A DNA stretch of 58,708 nt, from assembly GCF_001418565.1 (NCBI RefSeq), contig NZ_LIQQ01000297.1:1-58708 (forward strand), given 5' to 3'. Shown in pieces: positions 1 through 8,516 of the stretch. Every line of letters starts with the position of its first letter. Positions within the stretch are counted from its first letter, which is position 1. The DNA comes from Streptomyces graminilatus. GTDB taxonomy: Bacteria > Actinomycetota > Actinomycetes > Streptomycetales > Streptomycetaceae. The translations under genes and the position numbers were made by a program. Under the pieces are notes generated by a model that was not told where the DNA came from, searched no databases, and saw only the letters and a list, made by a program, of their open reading frames with translations.

Positions 1-50
1 CGGAGGGGCCGGAGGAGTCGGAGGGGCCGGAGGGGCCGGAGGAGTCGGAG
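1..50 (+). repeat. Short 9-bp tandem repeats encoding an acidic linker
   Basis: Units of GGAGGGGCC and GGAGGAGTC alternate in frame and encode repeats of Glu-(Gly/Glu)-(Pro/Ser). They lie inside the NRPS gene between the two halves of its condensation-like domain and probably continue upstream of the window. Confidence 0.7.
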
Positions 51-2831
51 GCCGGCGAAGGCACCGCGACCGAGGCCGACACTTCCGCAACCGGAACCGG
101 CGCCCCGGCGGAGGACCAACCCCCGCTCACGGATGTCGAGTTGTTCTTCCAGCTCCTCGCGAGCTCCTCCGGCGACGAGCCGGGGGTCGCCCCCGCCACC
201 TGGTCGCCTGTGCTCGCCCATCCACAAGAGCGAGGCAGCCGAAGGCTGTTCTGGCGGCGGCGTACGGTCGACGGCAACCATCTCGGGCTGGTGGCGAAGC
301 TCGCCACCGCGATCACCAGGGCCAGCGGGCTGGAGCGGGCGCGCTTCGGTGTCCCCGTCGATCTGCGCCGCCATGACCCCGAGCTGCGCACCACCGGCAA
401 TCTGACCATGGGCATATCCGTCGACGTCCAGGCGGGCGACGACTGGCGGACGGCCCACCAGAGCCTGCTGTCCGCACTGGCCGACCGGCGGGAACTGCCG
501 CCGGGGCCGGTTCCCACGCAGGTCGTGCCGGTGCCGCTGGAGGACATCCGGCAGGGCGGCGCCGCCATGGACGCCCAAGTCACGGCCACGGGCGAGTACT
601 TCGGCTCCGCAGTCCTGTCCAGCCTGGGCCGGGTCGCGCTCGCCGAGGTCAGCACGGACGCCTTCGAGGCGGCCTCGGTCTACTCGCTCCCGATGCTTCT
701 GGCCATGAGCCCACCGATGTTCACCATCATGGAGTGCGACGGCCGGGCCGAGATCGTCCTCGGCTGGCACGACGGGCCGGGCGCCATCGCCCGGGGCGAA
801 CAGCTCCTGGACGACGTCGTCGAGGAGTTGGTGCCCCTCGCGCACCGCGGCCCCCATGCGCGCGGCTTCGGCCGGGTGCAGGCGGACGCGGCCACCCCCG
901 TCCCAGCCCCGGCAACATCCACCACACCCACCACACCCACCACCCTTACCGCGCTCTTTCGCGAGCAGGTGAGCGGGACCCCGGACGCCATCGCGCTGTG
1001 CGGCCCGGAGGGGCCGGTCACGTACGGCGACCTGGGCCGCCGGGCGGACGCGGTCGCCCGGGCGCTGCGCGAGCGCGGCATCGGCAAGGGGGACGTGATC
1101 GGTCTGCTCGCGGACCGCGGTGTCGCCCTGCTCGCCGGGATGTGGGGGGTGCTGCGGGCGGGCGCCGCGTTCCTGCCGCTGGAGCCGGGGCACCCGGACA
1201 GCCGCATCCTCGGCCTAATGGCGGACGCGGGTTCCCCGCTCTGCCTGGTCCAGGACAGCCACCGTACGCGGCTCGGCGACTGGCCCTCCTTCGACGTGCT
1301 CGTACTGGAGCGGGTCGGCGCCGCGGAAGCCGGTCCGGGTTCCGAAACGGCCTCCGAACCGGGTTCCGGGCCGGCTGCCGATCCCGTGCCGGACCTGGTC
1401 GAGGCCGAGGATCTGGCATACGTCATCTACACATCCGGTTCCACGGGCCGTCCCAAGGGTGTCGAGGTCACTCACCGGAGTGTGGTCAACTACGTCCGCT
1501 GGGCGGTCCGGCTCTACGGGATGGACGCCGCCACCCGCATCCCGCTGTTCGCCTCGGTGGCGTTCGACTGGACGTACAACTCGGTGTTCCCGCCGCTGCT
1601 CTCGGGCGGAACGGTGCTGCTGGTGCCCGAGGAGCCCAACCATCTGGTGCTGCGGGAACTGCTCGAGGAGTCGGGGGCCAACACCCTTTCCCTCACCCCG
1701 ACCCATCTCGATCTGATCGGCCGGCTCGGGCTCTCGCCGAGCGGGTTCAAGGTGGTCGCGGCCGCGGGGGAGCCGCTCACCGGGCTGCTCGCCGAGCGCA
1801 CTCAGCGGATCTTCGGCCCGGACTGCCGGATCGTCAACGCGTACGGCCCCACCGAGGCGACCATCGCGTGCACGGCCGGTGTGTTCGACGCCGAGCGGCA
1901 TTCCGGGTCCCCCACCGTACCGATCGGGCTGCCCGCGGACCGCTCCGCGGTCTATCTGATCGCCGCCGACCGGCAGTTCACCGAGCCGGGACAGATCGGC
2001 GAGATCTGTGTCTCGGGCGCGGCTCTCGCGCGCGGTTACCGGCAGCGGCCCGATCTGACCCGGGACCGGTTCGTCCGCCTCGGCGACGGCACCCGGGTGT
2101 ACCGGACCGGTGACCTGGGGCGGCTGCTGCCCGACGGCTCCCTGGAATGCCTCGGCCGGATCGACCATCAGGTCAAGGTGAACGGGGTGCGGGTGGAGCC
2201 CGCCGAGATCGCCCGCTGTCTGGAGGAACACCCTGCGGTCGAACGGGCGGTCGTGACAGCACGGGTCCGGCCCAGTGACGGCCGGAAAGTACTGTGCGCC
2301 CATGTGGTCCTCAACACCCCGGTGGAGACCGACCTGTTGGCCGTTCACGCGGCGGCACGGCTTCCCCGTGCCATGGTGCCGACGGTGCTGCTGCCGGTGG
2401 CGGAACTGCCCCGCACCAGCAGTGACAAGATCGACGTCCAGTCGCTCCCCGACCCGTTCGCCCAGGAGCCCGGCGCCCCTGCCCCCGTCGTGCGGACCGT
2501 CGTACGCGACGAGGTCGAGGAAGCCGTCGCCCAGGTCTGGGGGCGGGTCCTGGCCGTCGAACCCGAGCGGCTCGGCGCCGACGCCGACTTCCATCTGCTG
2601 GGCGGGGATTCGGTTTCGATGATCGCCATGCTCGGCGGTGTGTCCACGGAGGTGGTGGGGGCTGACCTGGAGGAACGGTTCCTGGACCACCTCCTTCCGC
2701 GGATCCTCGCCGAGCCCACCCTGGAGCAGGTCTGTTCCGCGGTCCGGGAAGTCAGGGCGGCGGACACGGTCGCCTCGGGCCAGGCGGGCGAACCGGCGCA
2801 GGCCGGCTCCCTCGGGTCGAGTGCGTCTTGA
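1..2831 (+). CDS. NRPS-type protein, 3' part: condensation-like, adenylation and carrier domains (5' truncated by window)
   Basis: The reading frame is open from position 3, so the gene starts upstream; a TTG at 141 is internal. Positions ~140-840 encode the C-terminal half of a condensation/acyltransferase-like domain (motif FGVPVDLRRHD, then TTGNLTMG). An adenylation domain follows (~940-2455) with YTSGSTGRPKG (A3), NAYGPTEATI (A5), YRTGDL (A7), the QVKVNGVRVEP region (A8) and a C-terminal lysine in TSSDKID (A10). A carrier domain (~2500-2740) has LLGGDSVS with its phosphopantetheine serine at ~2610. The protein activates an unknown amino or aryl acid as an adenylate and loads it on the carrier. 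No thioesterase or reductase follows, so release must be in trans or this is not a terminal module. An acidic E/G/P/S linker (1-140) splits the condensation-like fold. Domain calls are firm; substrate and catalytic competence of the condensation part are not. Confidence 0.85.
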   Translation, partial: EGPEESEGPEGPEESEAGEGTATEADTSATGTGAPAEDQPPLTDVELFFQLLASSSGDEPGVAPATWSPVLAHPQERGSRRLFWRRRTVDGNHLGLVAKLATAITRASGLERARFGVPVDLRRHDPELRTTGNLTMGISVDVQAGDDWRTAHQSLLSALADRRELPPGPVPTQVVPVPLEDIRQGGAAMDAQVTATGEYFGSAVLSSLGRVALAEVSTDAFEAASVYSLPMLLAMSPPMFTIMECDGRAEIVLGWHDGPGAIARGEQLLDDVVEELVPLAHRGPHARGFGRVQADAATPVPAPATSTTPTTPTTLTALFREQVSGTPDAIALCGPEGPVTYGDLGRRADAVARALRERGIGKGDVIGLLADRGVALLAGMWGVLRAGAAFLPLEPGHPDSRILGLMADAGSPLCLVQDSHRTRLGDWPSFDVLVLERVGAAEAGPGSETASEPGSGPAADPVPDLVEAEDLAYVIYTSGSTGRPKGVEVTHRSVVNYVRWAVRLYGMDAATRIPLFASVAFDWTYNSVFPPLLSGGTVLLVPEEPNHLVLRELLEESGANTLSLTPTHLDLIGRLGLSPSGFKVVAAAGEPLTGLLAERTQRIFGPDCRIVNAYGPTEATIACTAGVFDAERHSGSPTVPIGLPADRSAVYLIAADRQFTEPGQIGEICVSGAALARGYRQRPDLTRDRFVRLGDGTRVYRTGDLGRLLPDGSLECLGRIDHQVKVNGVRVEPAEIARCLEEHPAVERAVVTARVRPSDGRKVLCAHVVLNTPVETDLLAVHAAARLPRAMVPTVLLPVAELPRTSSDKIDVQSLPDPFAQEPGAPAPVVRTVVRDEVEEAVAQVWGRVLAVEPERLGADADFHLLGGDSVSMIAMLGGVSTEVVGADLEERFLDHLLPRILAEPTLEQVCSAVREVRAADTVASGQAGEPAQAGSLGSSAS

Positions 2832-2996
2832 TCATGGATCCGCCAGGACTTGACCTGCGTGAACCGTTTCATTGAAACTTGCAATGTTTGACTGCGCGTG
2901 CACCAATCCGGCACCTGGATCTCATGGCCCTCACACCCCAGAGGTACGCCTGAACGACCAGGTTTCGGACGAACTGATGTCATGGAGGAAAGCCCG
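2832..2996. other. Intergenic region upstream of first LAL gene, with small inverted repeat
   Basis: The 165-bp gap is less GC-rich than its surroundings in its first 60 bases. It holds a -35-like TTGACC at 2850-2855 and the inverted repeat GTTTC-ATT-GAAAC at 2866-2878. No convincing -10 box was found. It is a plausible but unproven promoter/operator for the regulator that follows. Confidence 0.3.
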
Positions 2997-5927
2997 TTGA
3001 CGGTGGTCGTTCCTCAAGCCTGTCCCCGATCGCCGGACGGTTCTCCGACCGGCCGTACGACCGAGTCGGCCCGCCTCGCCCAGGAGGCCGGCCTGGCCCG
3101 GGCGGGCCGGGCCAGGCTCGTCATCGTGCGCGGGCCGTCCGGTGTGGGCAAGAGCGCCCTGCTGGCCGGGGTACCGGCTGACGGCTTCACCGTCCTGCGC
3201 GTCACCTGCCGGGAGGCGGACTCCGCCACTGCGTACGCGGCGGCCTCGGAACTCCTGCGGACACCCGCGGATCTCCCGCCCGGGGCCCGGGAGGAGTTGG
3301 CGGCGGCCCTGTCCGCCGTCACACCCCTGACCGGCACGTACCCGACGCTGCGGCGGCTGGAGCGGTGCGTGGCCCTGCTCACGGCACACCGACCACTGGC
3401 CCTCGTACTCGACGACGTCCACTGGTGCGACGTGTCCTCGCTGCGCTGGCTGCGTTTCCTGCTGACCAGGTCACGCCACCGCCCGCTGCTGGTGCTGACG
3501 GCGTCGAGGGACGAGGCGGAGCCCCCGGGCGACGGCGAACTGGCGCAGCTCACGGCCTGGCACGCGTCGGCCGTGCTCAGGCTCGGTCCACTGGACCCGG
3601 CGGCCGTCGCCGATGTCGTACGGCGGCGGCTCGGCGCCCCGGAACCGCACTTCGCACAGGAGTGCGCCAGGGCGTCGGGCGGCAATCCGCGGCTGCTGCA
3701 CCAGTTGCTCGACGCCCTGTCGGACGCGGGCGTACAGCCTCTGGCCAGTGAGACAGAGCGGGTCATGGAGTTCGGCCAGGCCGCGGTACGGGCTTCGCTG
3801 CGGACGCGGTTGGCCGTGCTGCCCGAGCCGGTGCGGAACGTCTCGGTGGCCCTGGCCACGGTGGGTGACATCAACCCGGCGCTGGTCGGCGCGGTGGCCC
3901 GGGTGTCCGCCAAACGGGCCCGGACGGCGCTGGCCGTACTGCGCGAGGAAGGCATCGTCGCGCCGGACGGTTTCGGTTTCGTCCACGAGACGTACCGGCG
4001 GACGGTGACCGACACGCTCCTGCCGCGAGAGCGGACGCGGTTGCGCGAGCGTGCCGCCACGCTGCTGAACGACACCGCCCAGCCGGTCCGGCGGTCGGCG
4101 GACCTGTTGCTGCGGCTGCCCCGTCTCGAGGGCGCCTGGATGTCCGACGCGCTGTGCGCCGCCGCGGACGAGGCGATGCACCAGGGCGAGCCGCTGGACG
4201 GTGTGCGGTACCTGCGACGGCTGCTGGCCGACCAGTACGACCCCGCGCAGCGGGAGCGGACCCGGATCCGGCTGGCGGAGGCCGTGCTGCGGCTGGAACC
4301 GGCGGCCTCGCTCCCCGAACTGCTCGCAGCCGTACGCCGGGCGGCCACCCCGGTCGAAGCCGCCCGCCTCGCCGTACGGTACGGCGACGCGGCGATCGCC
4401 GCGCAGAACGTGCTCGCGGCCGAGCCCGTACTCGTCGAGGCCCTGGACACGTTGCGCAGGGCGACGGGCGGGCGGCCCGGCACGGAAGAAGCGGACCTGG
4501 AGTGCCAGCTGCGCTCCGCTCTGGTGGTCATGGGCCTCAGCCAGACACCGGACTCCCCCAACGGCCGGGCCCGGGTACGGGAGTCGGCGACCGCGCTGCG
4601 GGCAGCGAGGCAGCCCGCGGGCGACACTCCCGGGGAGCGGCGGACGCTCGCCGCGCAGGCACTGCTCGCGGCCGTGGAGGGCCGGTCGGCGCCCGCCGCC
4701 GTGACGCTCGCGCGGCGGGCGCTCAACAGCGGAGCGTGGGACGAACGGATATCGCACCAGAGCGGCTGGGCCCTGGTCCTGGCCGACGAGGTCGAGCTGT
4801 CGTCCCGGGTCTTCGAGCAGGCGCTGGACGTGTCGCGCGCCCAGGGCAACGACTGGGCCCATCATCTGCACCTGGCCCAGCGGGGGCTGACCCTGTATCT
4901 CCGAGGGGCCGTCCGCGAAGGCCTGGCAGCGGCGCGGCGCGCCATGGACATCGACGAGCGGGCACCCTGGCGGCGGTCCTCGGCGCTGCCGCCGTCGGTC
5001 ATGGCGGTCCTGCTGACCGCAGCGGGCCGTCCGGAGGCAGCCGACGAGCTGCTGACACGGCGGGGCATCGTCGAGCGGACGGACGCACCGGCCGCCGGTG
5101 AACTCGGCTGGCTCCGGCATCTGCTGACGCTGTACTGGGGCGCGTCGCGGTGGCGGCGGGGCGACCGGGCCGGCGCGCTGCGCAGATTCCTGCGCACAGG
5201 AGAGGAGTTGAGGGCGTACGGAGTCGTCAACCCGGTGGTCTCGCCGTGGTGGGTGTACGCCGTGAAGCTCCTCGTCAAGGACGGACGGGTGTCCGAGGCA
5301 CGTGAGTTGATCGAGCAGGTCGACGCTCCGGCAGCCGACTGGGGCACCCCCCGTGCCCTCGGGCAGGTGCTGCTGGCCCGGGCCTCGGTGGCTGCGGACC
5401 AGCGGACGTCGATCGACCTCTGCCTGGAGGCGGCCGACGTGCTCGCCGGGTCACCCGATCTGTCCTCGCGTATCCGGGCCGACCACCAACTGGGGCGCGC
5501 GCTGCTGCGGGCCGGTGACCAGGCCGCGGCCCGCAAGCATCTGCGGCAGGCCGTCGACCTCGCCACCCGGACCGGCGACCACGGCACGGCGGGCGCCGCG
5601 GCCGACCTCCTGGTCACGGCGGGCGGCCGGCTGCGGAAGGCGACCGACGGCCCGGCGGGCCTTCTGCTGACGAAGTCCGAACTCCAGATCGCGGAGCTGG
5701 CCATGCGGGGCGTGAGCAACCAGCGGATCGCCGACGAGCTGTACATCACCCTGCGCACGGTCGAGACCCATCTGACGGCCACCTACCGCAAACTCGGTGT
5801 CAGCAACCGACGGGAGCTGTCGCAGACCCTGCCGCGCTGGCGGCACGGTCAGGACGCGCCGCGGGCCGAGGCCGGAGCCGGCGGACCGGCCGTTCCCGTG
5901 GCGCGCGGTTCGGCGGGGAGCCTGTGA
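2997..5927 (+). CDS. LAL-family (large ATP-binding LuxR) transcriptional regulator
   Basis: A 976-residue regulator with an N-terminal P-loop ATPase: Walker A GPSGVGKS near residue 46 and Walker B-like LALVLDDVHWCD near 140. A long TPR-like helical middle follows, then a C-terminal LuxR helix-turn-helix (residues ~890-950: LTKSELQIAELAMRGVSNQ and TLRTVETHLTATYRKLGV). The size and order are those of LAL/MalT-type pathway activators. I chose the TTG at 2997 because GGAGG (2984-2988) lies 8 nt before it; an in-frame ATG at 2982 lacks a ribosome site. Its stop overlaps the start of the next LAL gene (TGATG), so the two are translationally coupled. It probably activates the adjacent biosynthetic genes; the DNA target is unknown. 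Confidence 0.88.
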   Translation: MTVVVPQACPRSPDGSPTGRTTESARLAQEAGLARAGRARLVIVRGPSGVGKSALLAGVPADGFTVLRVTCREADSATAYAAASELLRTPADLPPGAREELAAALSAVTPLTGTYPTLRRLERCVALLTAHRPLALVLDDVHWCDVSSLRWLRFLLTRSRHRPLLVLTASRDEAEPPGDGELAQLTAWHASAVLRLGPLDPAAVADVVRRRLGAPEPHFAQECARASGGNPRLLHQLLDALSDAGVQPLASETERVMEFGQAAVRASLRTRLAVLPEPVRNVSVALATVGDINPALVGAVARVSAKRARTALAVLREEGIVAPDGFGFVHETYRRTVTDTLLPRERTRLRERAATLLNDTAQPVRRSADLLLRLPRLEGAWMSDALCAAADEAMHQGEPLDGVRYLRRLLADQYDPAQRERTRIRLAEAVLRLEPAASLPELLAAVRRAATPVEAARLAVRYGDAAIAAQNVLAAEPVLVEALDTLRRATGGRPGTEEADLECQLRSALVVMGLSQTPDSPNGRARVRESATALRAARQPAGDTPGERRTLAAQALLAAVEGRSAPAAVTLARRALNSGAWDERISHQSGWALVLADEVELSSRVFEQALDVSRAQGNDWAHHLHLAQRGLTLYLRGAVREGLAAARRAMDIDERAPWRRSSALPPSVMAVLLTAAGRPEAADELLTRRGIVERTDAPAAGELGWLRHLLTLYWGASRWRRGDRAGALRRFLRTGEELRAYGVVNPVVSPWWVYAVKLLVKDGRVSEARELIEQVDAPAADWGTPRALGQVLLARASVAADQRTSIDLCLEAADVLAGSPDLSSRIRADHQLGRALLRAGDQAAARKHLRQAVDLATRTGDHGTAGAAADLLVTAGGRLRKATDGPAGLLLTKSELQIAELAMRGVSNQRIADELYITLRTVETHLTATYRKLGVSNRRELSQTLPRWRHGQDAPRAEAGAGGPAVPVARGSAGSL

Positions 5928-8419
5928 TGGCCGCGGGCCCCGCTTCACCGGCCGACCGGTCGCGGCCGGAGGAACCGTGGCCGCAGCAGCGGCACAACGG
6001 GCTTCTGGTGGACCGTGAGGAGGCGTGCGAACGGCTGCGGGCGGCACTGGGCGGGCTGGCCGAGGGCCGGTCGGCGGCCGTCAGGGTGCTCGGGGTGCCG
6101 GGCTCGGGCCGCAGCGCGCTGCTGCGGTGGACCGCGGACCTCGCCGAGCGTTCGGGCGTACAGGTGATGTACGGGCGTGGCTCGGCCCAGGAGTCCGGGC
6201 TGAGGTACGGCGTCGTCCAGCAGCTGCTCGGCTCCGCGTACCGCCGCGGCCGTTCCACCTCCGACGAGCGGGCCGCACGGCAGGCGCTGAACGCCGACCT
6301 GTGCCGGACCTTTCTGCGGGCCGCCCGGGGGCGCCCCCTGCTCGTCGTGGTCGACGGCCTGGAGTGGGCGGATCCCTGGTCCCGGAGCCTGCTCGACGCG
6401 CTGTCCCGGCGGCTGCGGCAGGCTCCGGTGCTCCTGGTCACGGCGGCCGGACCCGGCTCGCCCCAACAGGCGGCGTCCGGTCTCACGGAGGTCGGCGGGG
6501 AGATCGTCGAGCTGCGGCCGCTGAGCGTGTCCGGCATCCGTACGGTACTGGAGCGGGCGCACGGCGGCCCGGTCGACGACGCGTTCGTCGAGGCCGCGGC
6601 CCGCGCGACCCGGGGCAACCCCAAAGTGCTGTGCGCCGCGGTCGTACCACTCGTCCGGGGCCCCCTGACCATGTCGCCCGGCACGCTGGCGGAGCTGACC
6701 TCGCGGGCCGGGGACGCCGCCGACAAGCAGGTGTCCGAACTGCTGGACACCCTGCCGTGGGACCTGGTGCTGCTGCTGCGCGCGATCGTGGTGTGCGGCC
6801 GGGAGCTGCCCCCCGCGCTGGTGTGCGGGCTGGCCGGGCTGCGCACCCTGTCGGCGCCGCGGGCGATCGCGCTGCTGCGGGCGGCCGGACTGCTCGCACC
6901 GGGCGAGCCACTGACGGCGTCCGACGAGGAGACGGCCTCGATCGTGCTGGCGGGCATGGCGTCCGGTGCGCGCGAGGAGCTGTACGCCGCCGCGGCCCGG
7001 CTCGGCCAGCGGGCGGCGATCGATGACGAGAAGCTGGCCCGGCTGCTGCTGAGCACCCGCCGGACGGGCCGCCCCTGGGCGGTACAGGCCCTGCGCGGGG
7101 CAGCCGCGGCGGGCCGGAACCGGGGCGACAACGCGGCGTCGGCGCGTTACCTGCAACGGGCGCTGAAAGAGGACATGGACAAGGGGGAGCAGGCCCAACT
7201 GCTCCTGGAACTCGGTGCCGCCGAGATGGCGCAGTCCCCGCACGCGGGCGACGCGCCCCTCGTGCGGGTCTTCATGGACACCACCAACGGGGTGATCGCG
7301 CCGCTGCGGCTCGGGGCCATCGACCTGCTGTACGCCAAGGGGGTCGAGTCGGTCGCGACCCGGCTCGCGGACCAGGACGCCTCGGCCGGTGAGCCGCTGT
7401 CGCCCGCGGCCTCGTGGCCCTTGGAGCTGACGGCCGCCCAGGACCAGTCCCACGACCAGTTGCTGGAACGTCTGCTGGACTCGTCGCCGGCCGCGGCCCT
7501 CGCGGGCCATCCGGTGCGTGCGGCCCTCACATCCTGGCGGCTGATGCTGCGGGGCCGGTCCGCCGACCGCAGTCAGGAGCTGGCCCGCCTCGCGCTGCGT
7601 CAGTCGCAGGGCGACAGCTCCCTGTTCGCGACCCGGATCATGGCCAGCCGGGTGCTGGTGGTGCACGGCCGGTACGACGAGGCACTGGCCGGTCTGGAGG
7701 CCGTACTGGCGGAGACCTCACAGCCGTACATGGAGGCCGTGAACGCCCGGGCGCTGGAGGCCCGTGCCTGGACCCTGTTGCGCTGCGCCCGACTGAAGGA
7801 GGCGGAGCTCGACCTGAACTGGGTGCGGGAGCGGCTGCCCGCGCACCGCTGGCACACCTCGGTCTCGCTGCGGTTCACCACACTGGAGATGGTGCTGCAC
7901 GTGTACAGGTCGCAGTTCGGCGCGGCCCTGCGGCTGGCCGAGGAGGCCGGTCCGGGGGCCGAGTGGGACGCCACGGGGTGGCCCGGACTGCTGTGGGCCC
8001 GCGGTTGTGCGCGGCTGGGCGACGGTGACGCCGTCGGCGCCGCCACCGATCTGGAGGAGTGCGGGCGGCGTCTGCTGCACAAGCAGATCACGCATCCGAA
8101 CTTCATCTCGTGGCGCTACTTCGCGGCGATCGCCCGGCATGTGTGCGGCGACACGGAGGCGGCGACCCGCCTGGCCGAGGAGCACCAGCGGCTGTCCACG
8201 GCGTGGCGCAAGCCCAGCGCCGTGGGGACGATCGCGGTGGGGATCGCCCTGGCCTCCGACCGGGAGCTGGGCGAGGAGGCGCTTGTCCGGGCCGCCCGGG
8301 CGGTGAGCGGCTCGGACCGGTTACCCAGCGCGCCGGAACTGGCCCAGTGGACCGCGGCGATGCTGTCGGCGGGGACCCCTGCCGTCTCGGTACGGGGTGA
8401 GGGCCCGTTCAGTGTCTAA
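5927..8419 (+). CDS. LAL-like ATPase lacking the LuxR DNA-binding domain, TTA-containing
   Basis: An 830-residue protein sharing the LAL architecture at its N-terminus: Walker A GVPGSGRS near residue 57 and Walker B-like LLVVVDGLEWAD near 140, then helical repeats. It ends in GEGPFSV without any LuxR helix-turn-helix, roughly 100 residues shorter than its two neighbours. The 97 bp after the stop do not encode a lost HTH in another frame. The ATG at 5927 overlaps the previous stop (TGATG), with GGGGAG 6 nt upstream; a GTG at 5924 is less well placed. Codon 799 (8321-8323) is TTA, the rare leucine codon read by bldA tRNA. It may be a co-regulator or dominant-negative partner of the flanking LALs (inference), or a decaying copy. 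Confidence 0.82.
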   Translation: MAAGPASPADRSRPEEPWPQQRHNGLLVDREEACERLRAALGGLAEGRSAAVRVLGVPGSGRSALLRWTADLAERSGVQVMYGRGSAQESGLRYGVVQQLLGSAYRRGRSTSDERAARQALNADLCRTFLRAARGRPLLVVVDGLEWADPWSRSLLDALSRRLRQAPVLLVTAAGPGSPQQAASGLTEVGGEIVELRPLSVSGIRTVLERAHGGPVDDAFVEAAARATRGNPKVLCAAVVPLVRGPLTMSPGTLAELTSRAGDAADKQVSELLDTLPWDLVLLLRAIVVCGRELPPALVCGLAGLRTLSAPRAIALLRAAGLLAPGEPLTASDEETASIVLAGMASGAREELYAAAARLGQRAAIDDEKLARLLLSTRRTGRPWAVQALRGAAAAGRNRGDNAASARYLQRALKEDMDKGEQAQLLLELGAAEMAQSPHAGDAPLVRVFMDTTNGVIAPLRLGAIDLLYAKGVESVATRLADQDASAGEPLSPAASWPLELTAAQDQSHDQLLERLLDSSPAAALAGHPVRAALTSWRLMLRGRSADRSQELARLALRQSQGDSSLFATRIMASRVLVVHGRYDEALAGLEAVLAETSQPYMEAVNARALEARAWTLLRCARLKEAELDLNWVRERLPAHRWHTSVSLRFTTLEMVLHVYRSQFGAALRLAEEAGPGAEWDATGWPGLLWARGCARLGDGDAVGAATDLEECGRRLLHKQITHPNFISWRYFAAIARHVCGDTEAATRLAEEHQRLSTAWRKPSAVGTIAVGIALASDRELGEEALVRAARAVSGSDRLPSAPELAQWTAAMLSAGTPAVSVRGEGPFSV

Positions 8420-8516
8420 TGCGGTCAGTCGCCCGTTCTGGCCGAGAAGTGTTGTTTCTTGACGGAACCCAAGCGGCAGATGGTGTCGCAAGCAAAAGTG
8501 ACAAGGGGTCTGTTAC

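Noticed and set aside
141..2831. TTG at 141 as the start of the NRPS gene
   Set aside because: The same frame is open to the left edge and encodes an acidic linker, so the gene begins outside the window.
8420..8516. Frameshifted LuxR HTH after the middle LAL gene
   Set aside because: The 97-bp gap is too short and does not encode HTH-like sequence in any frame.
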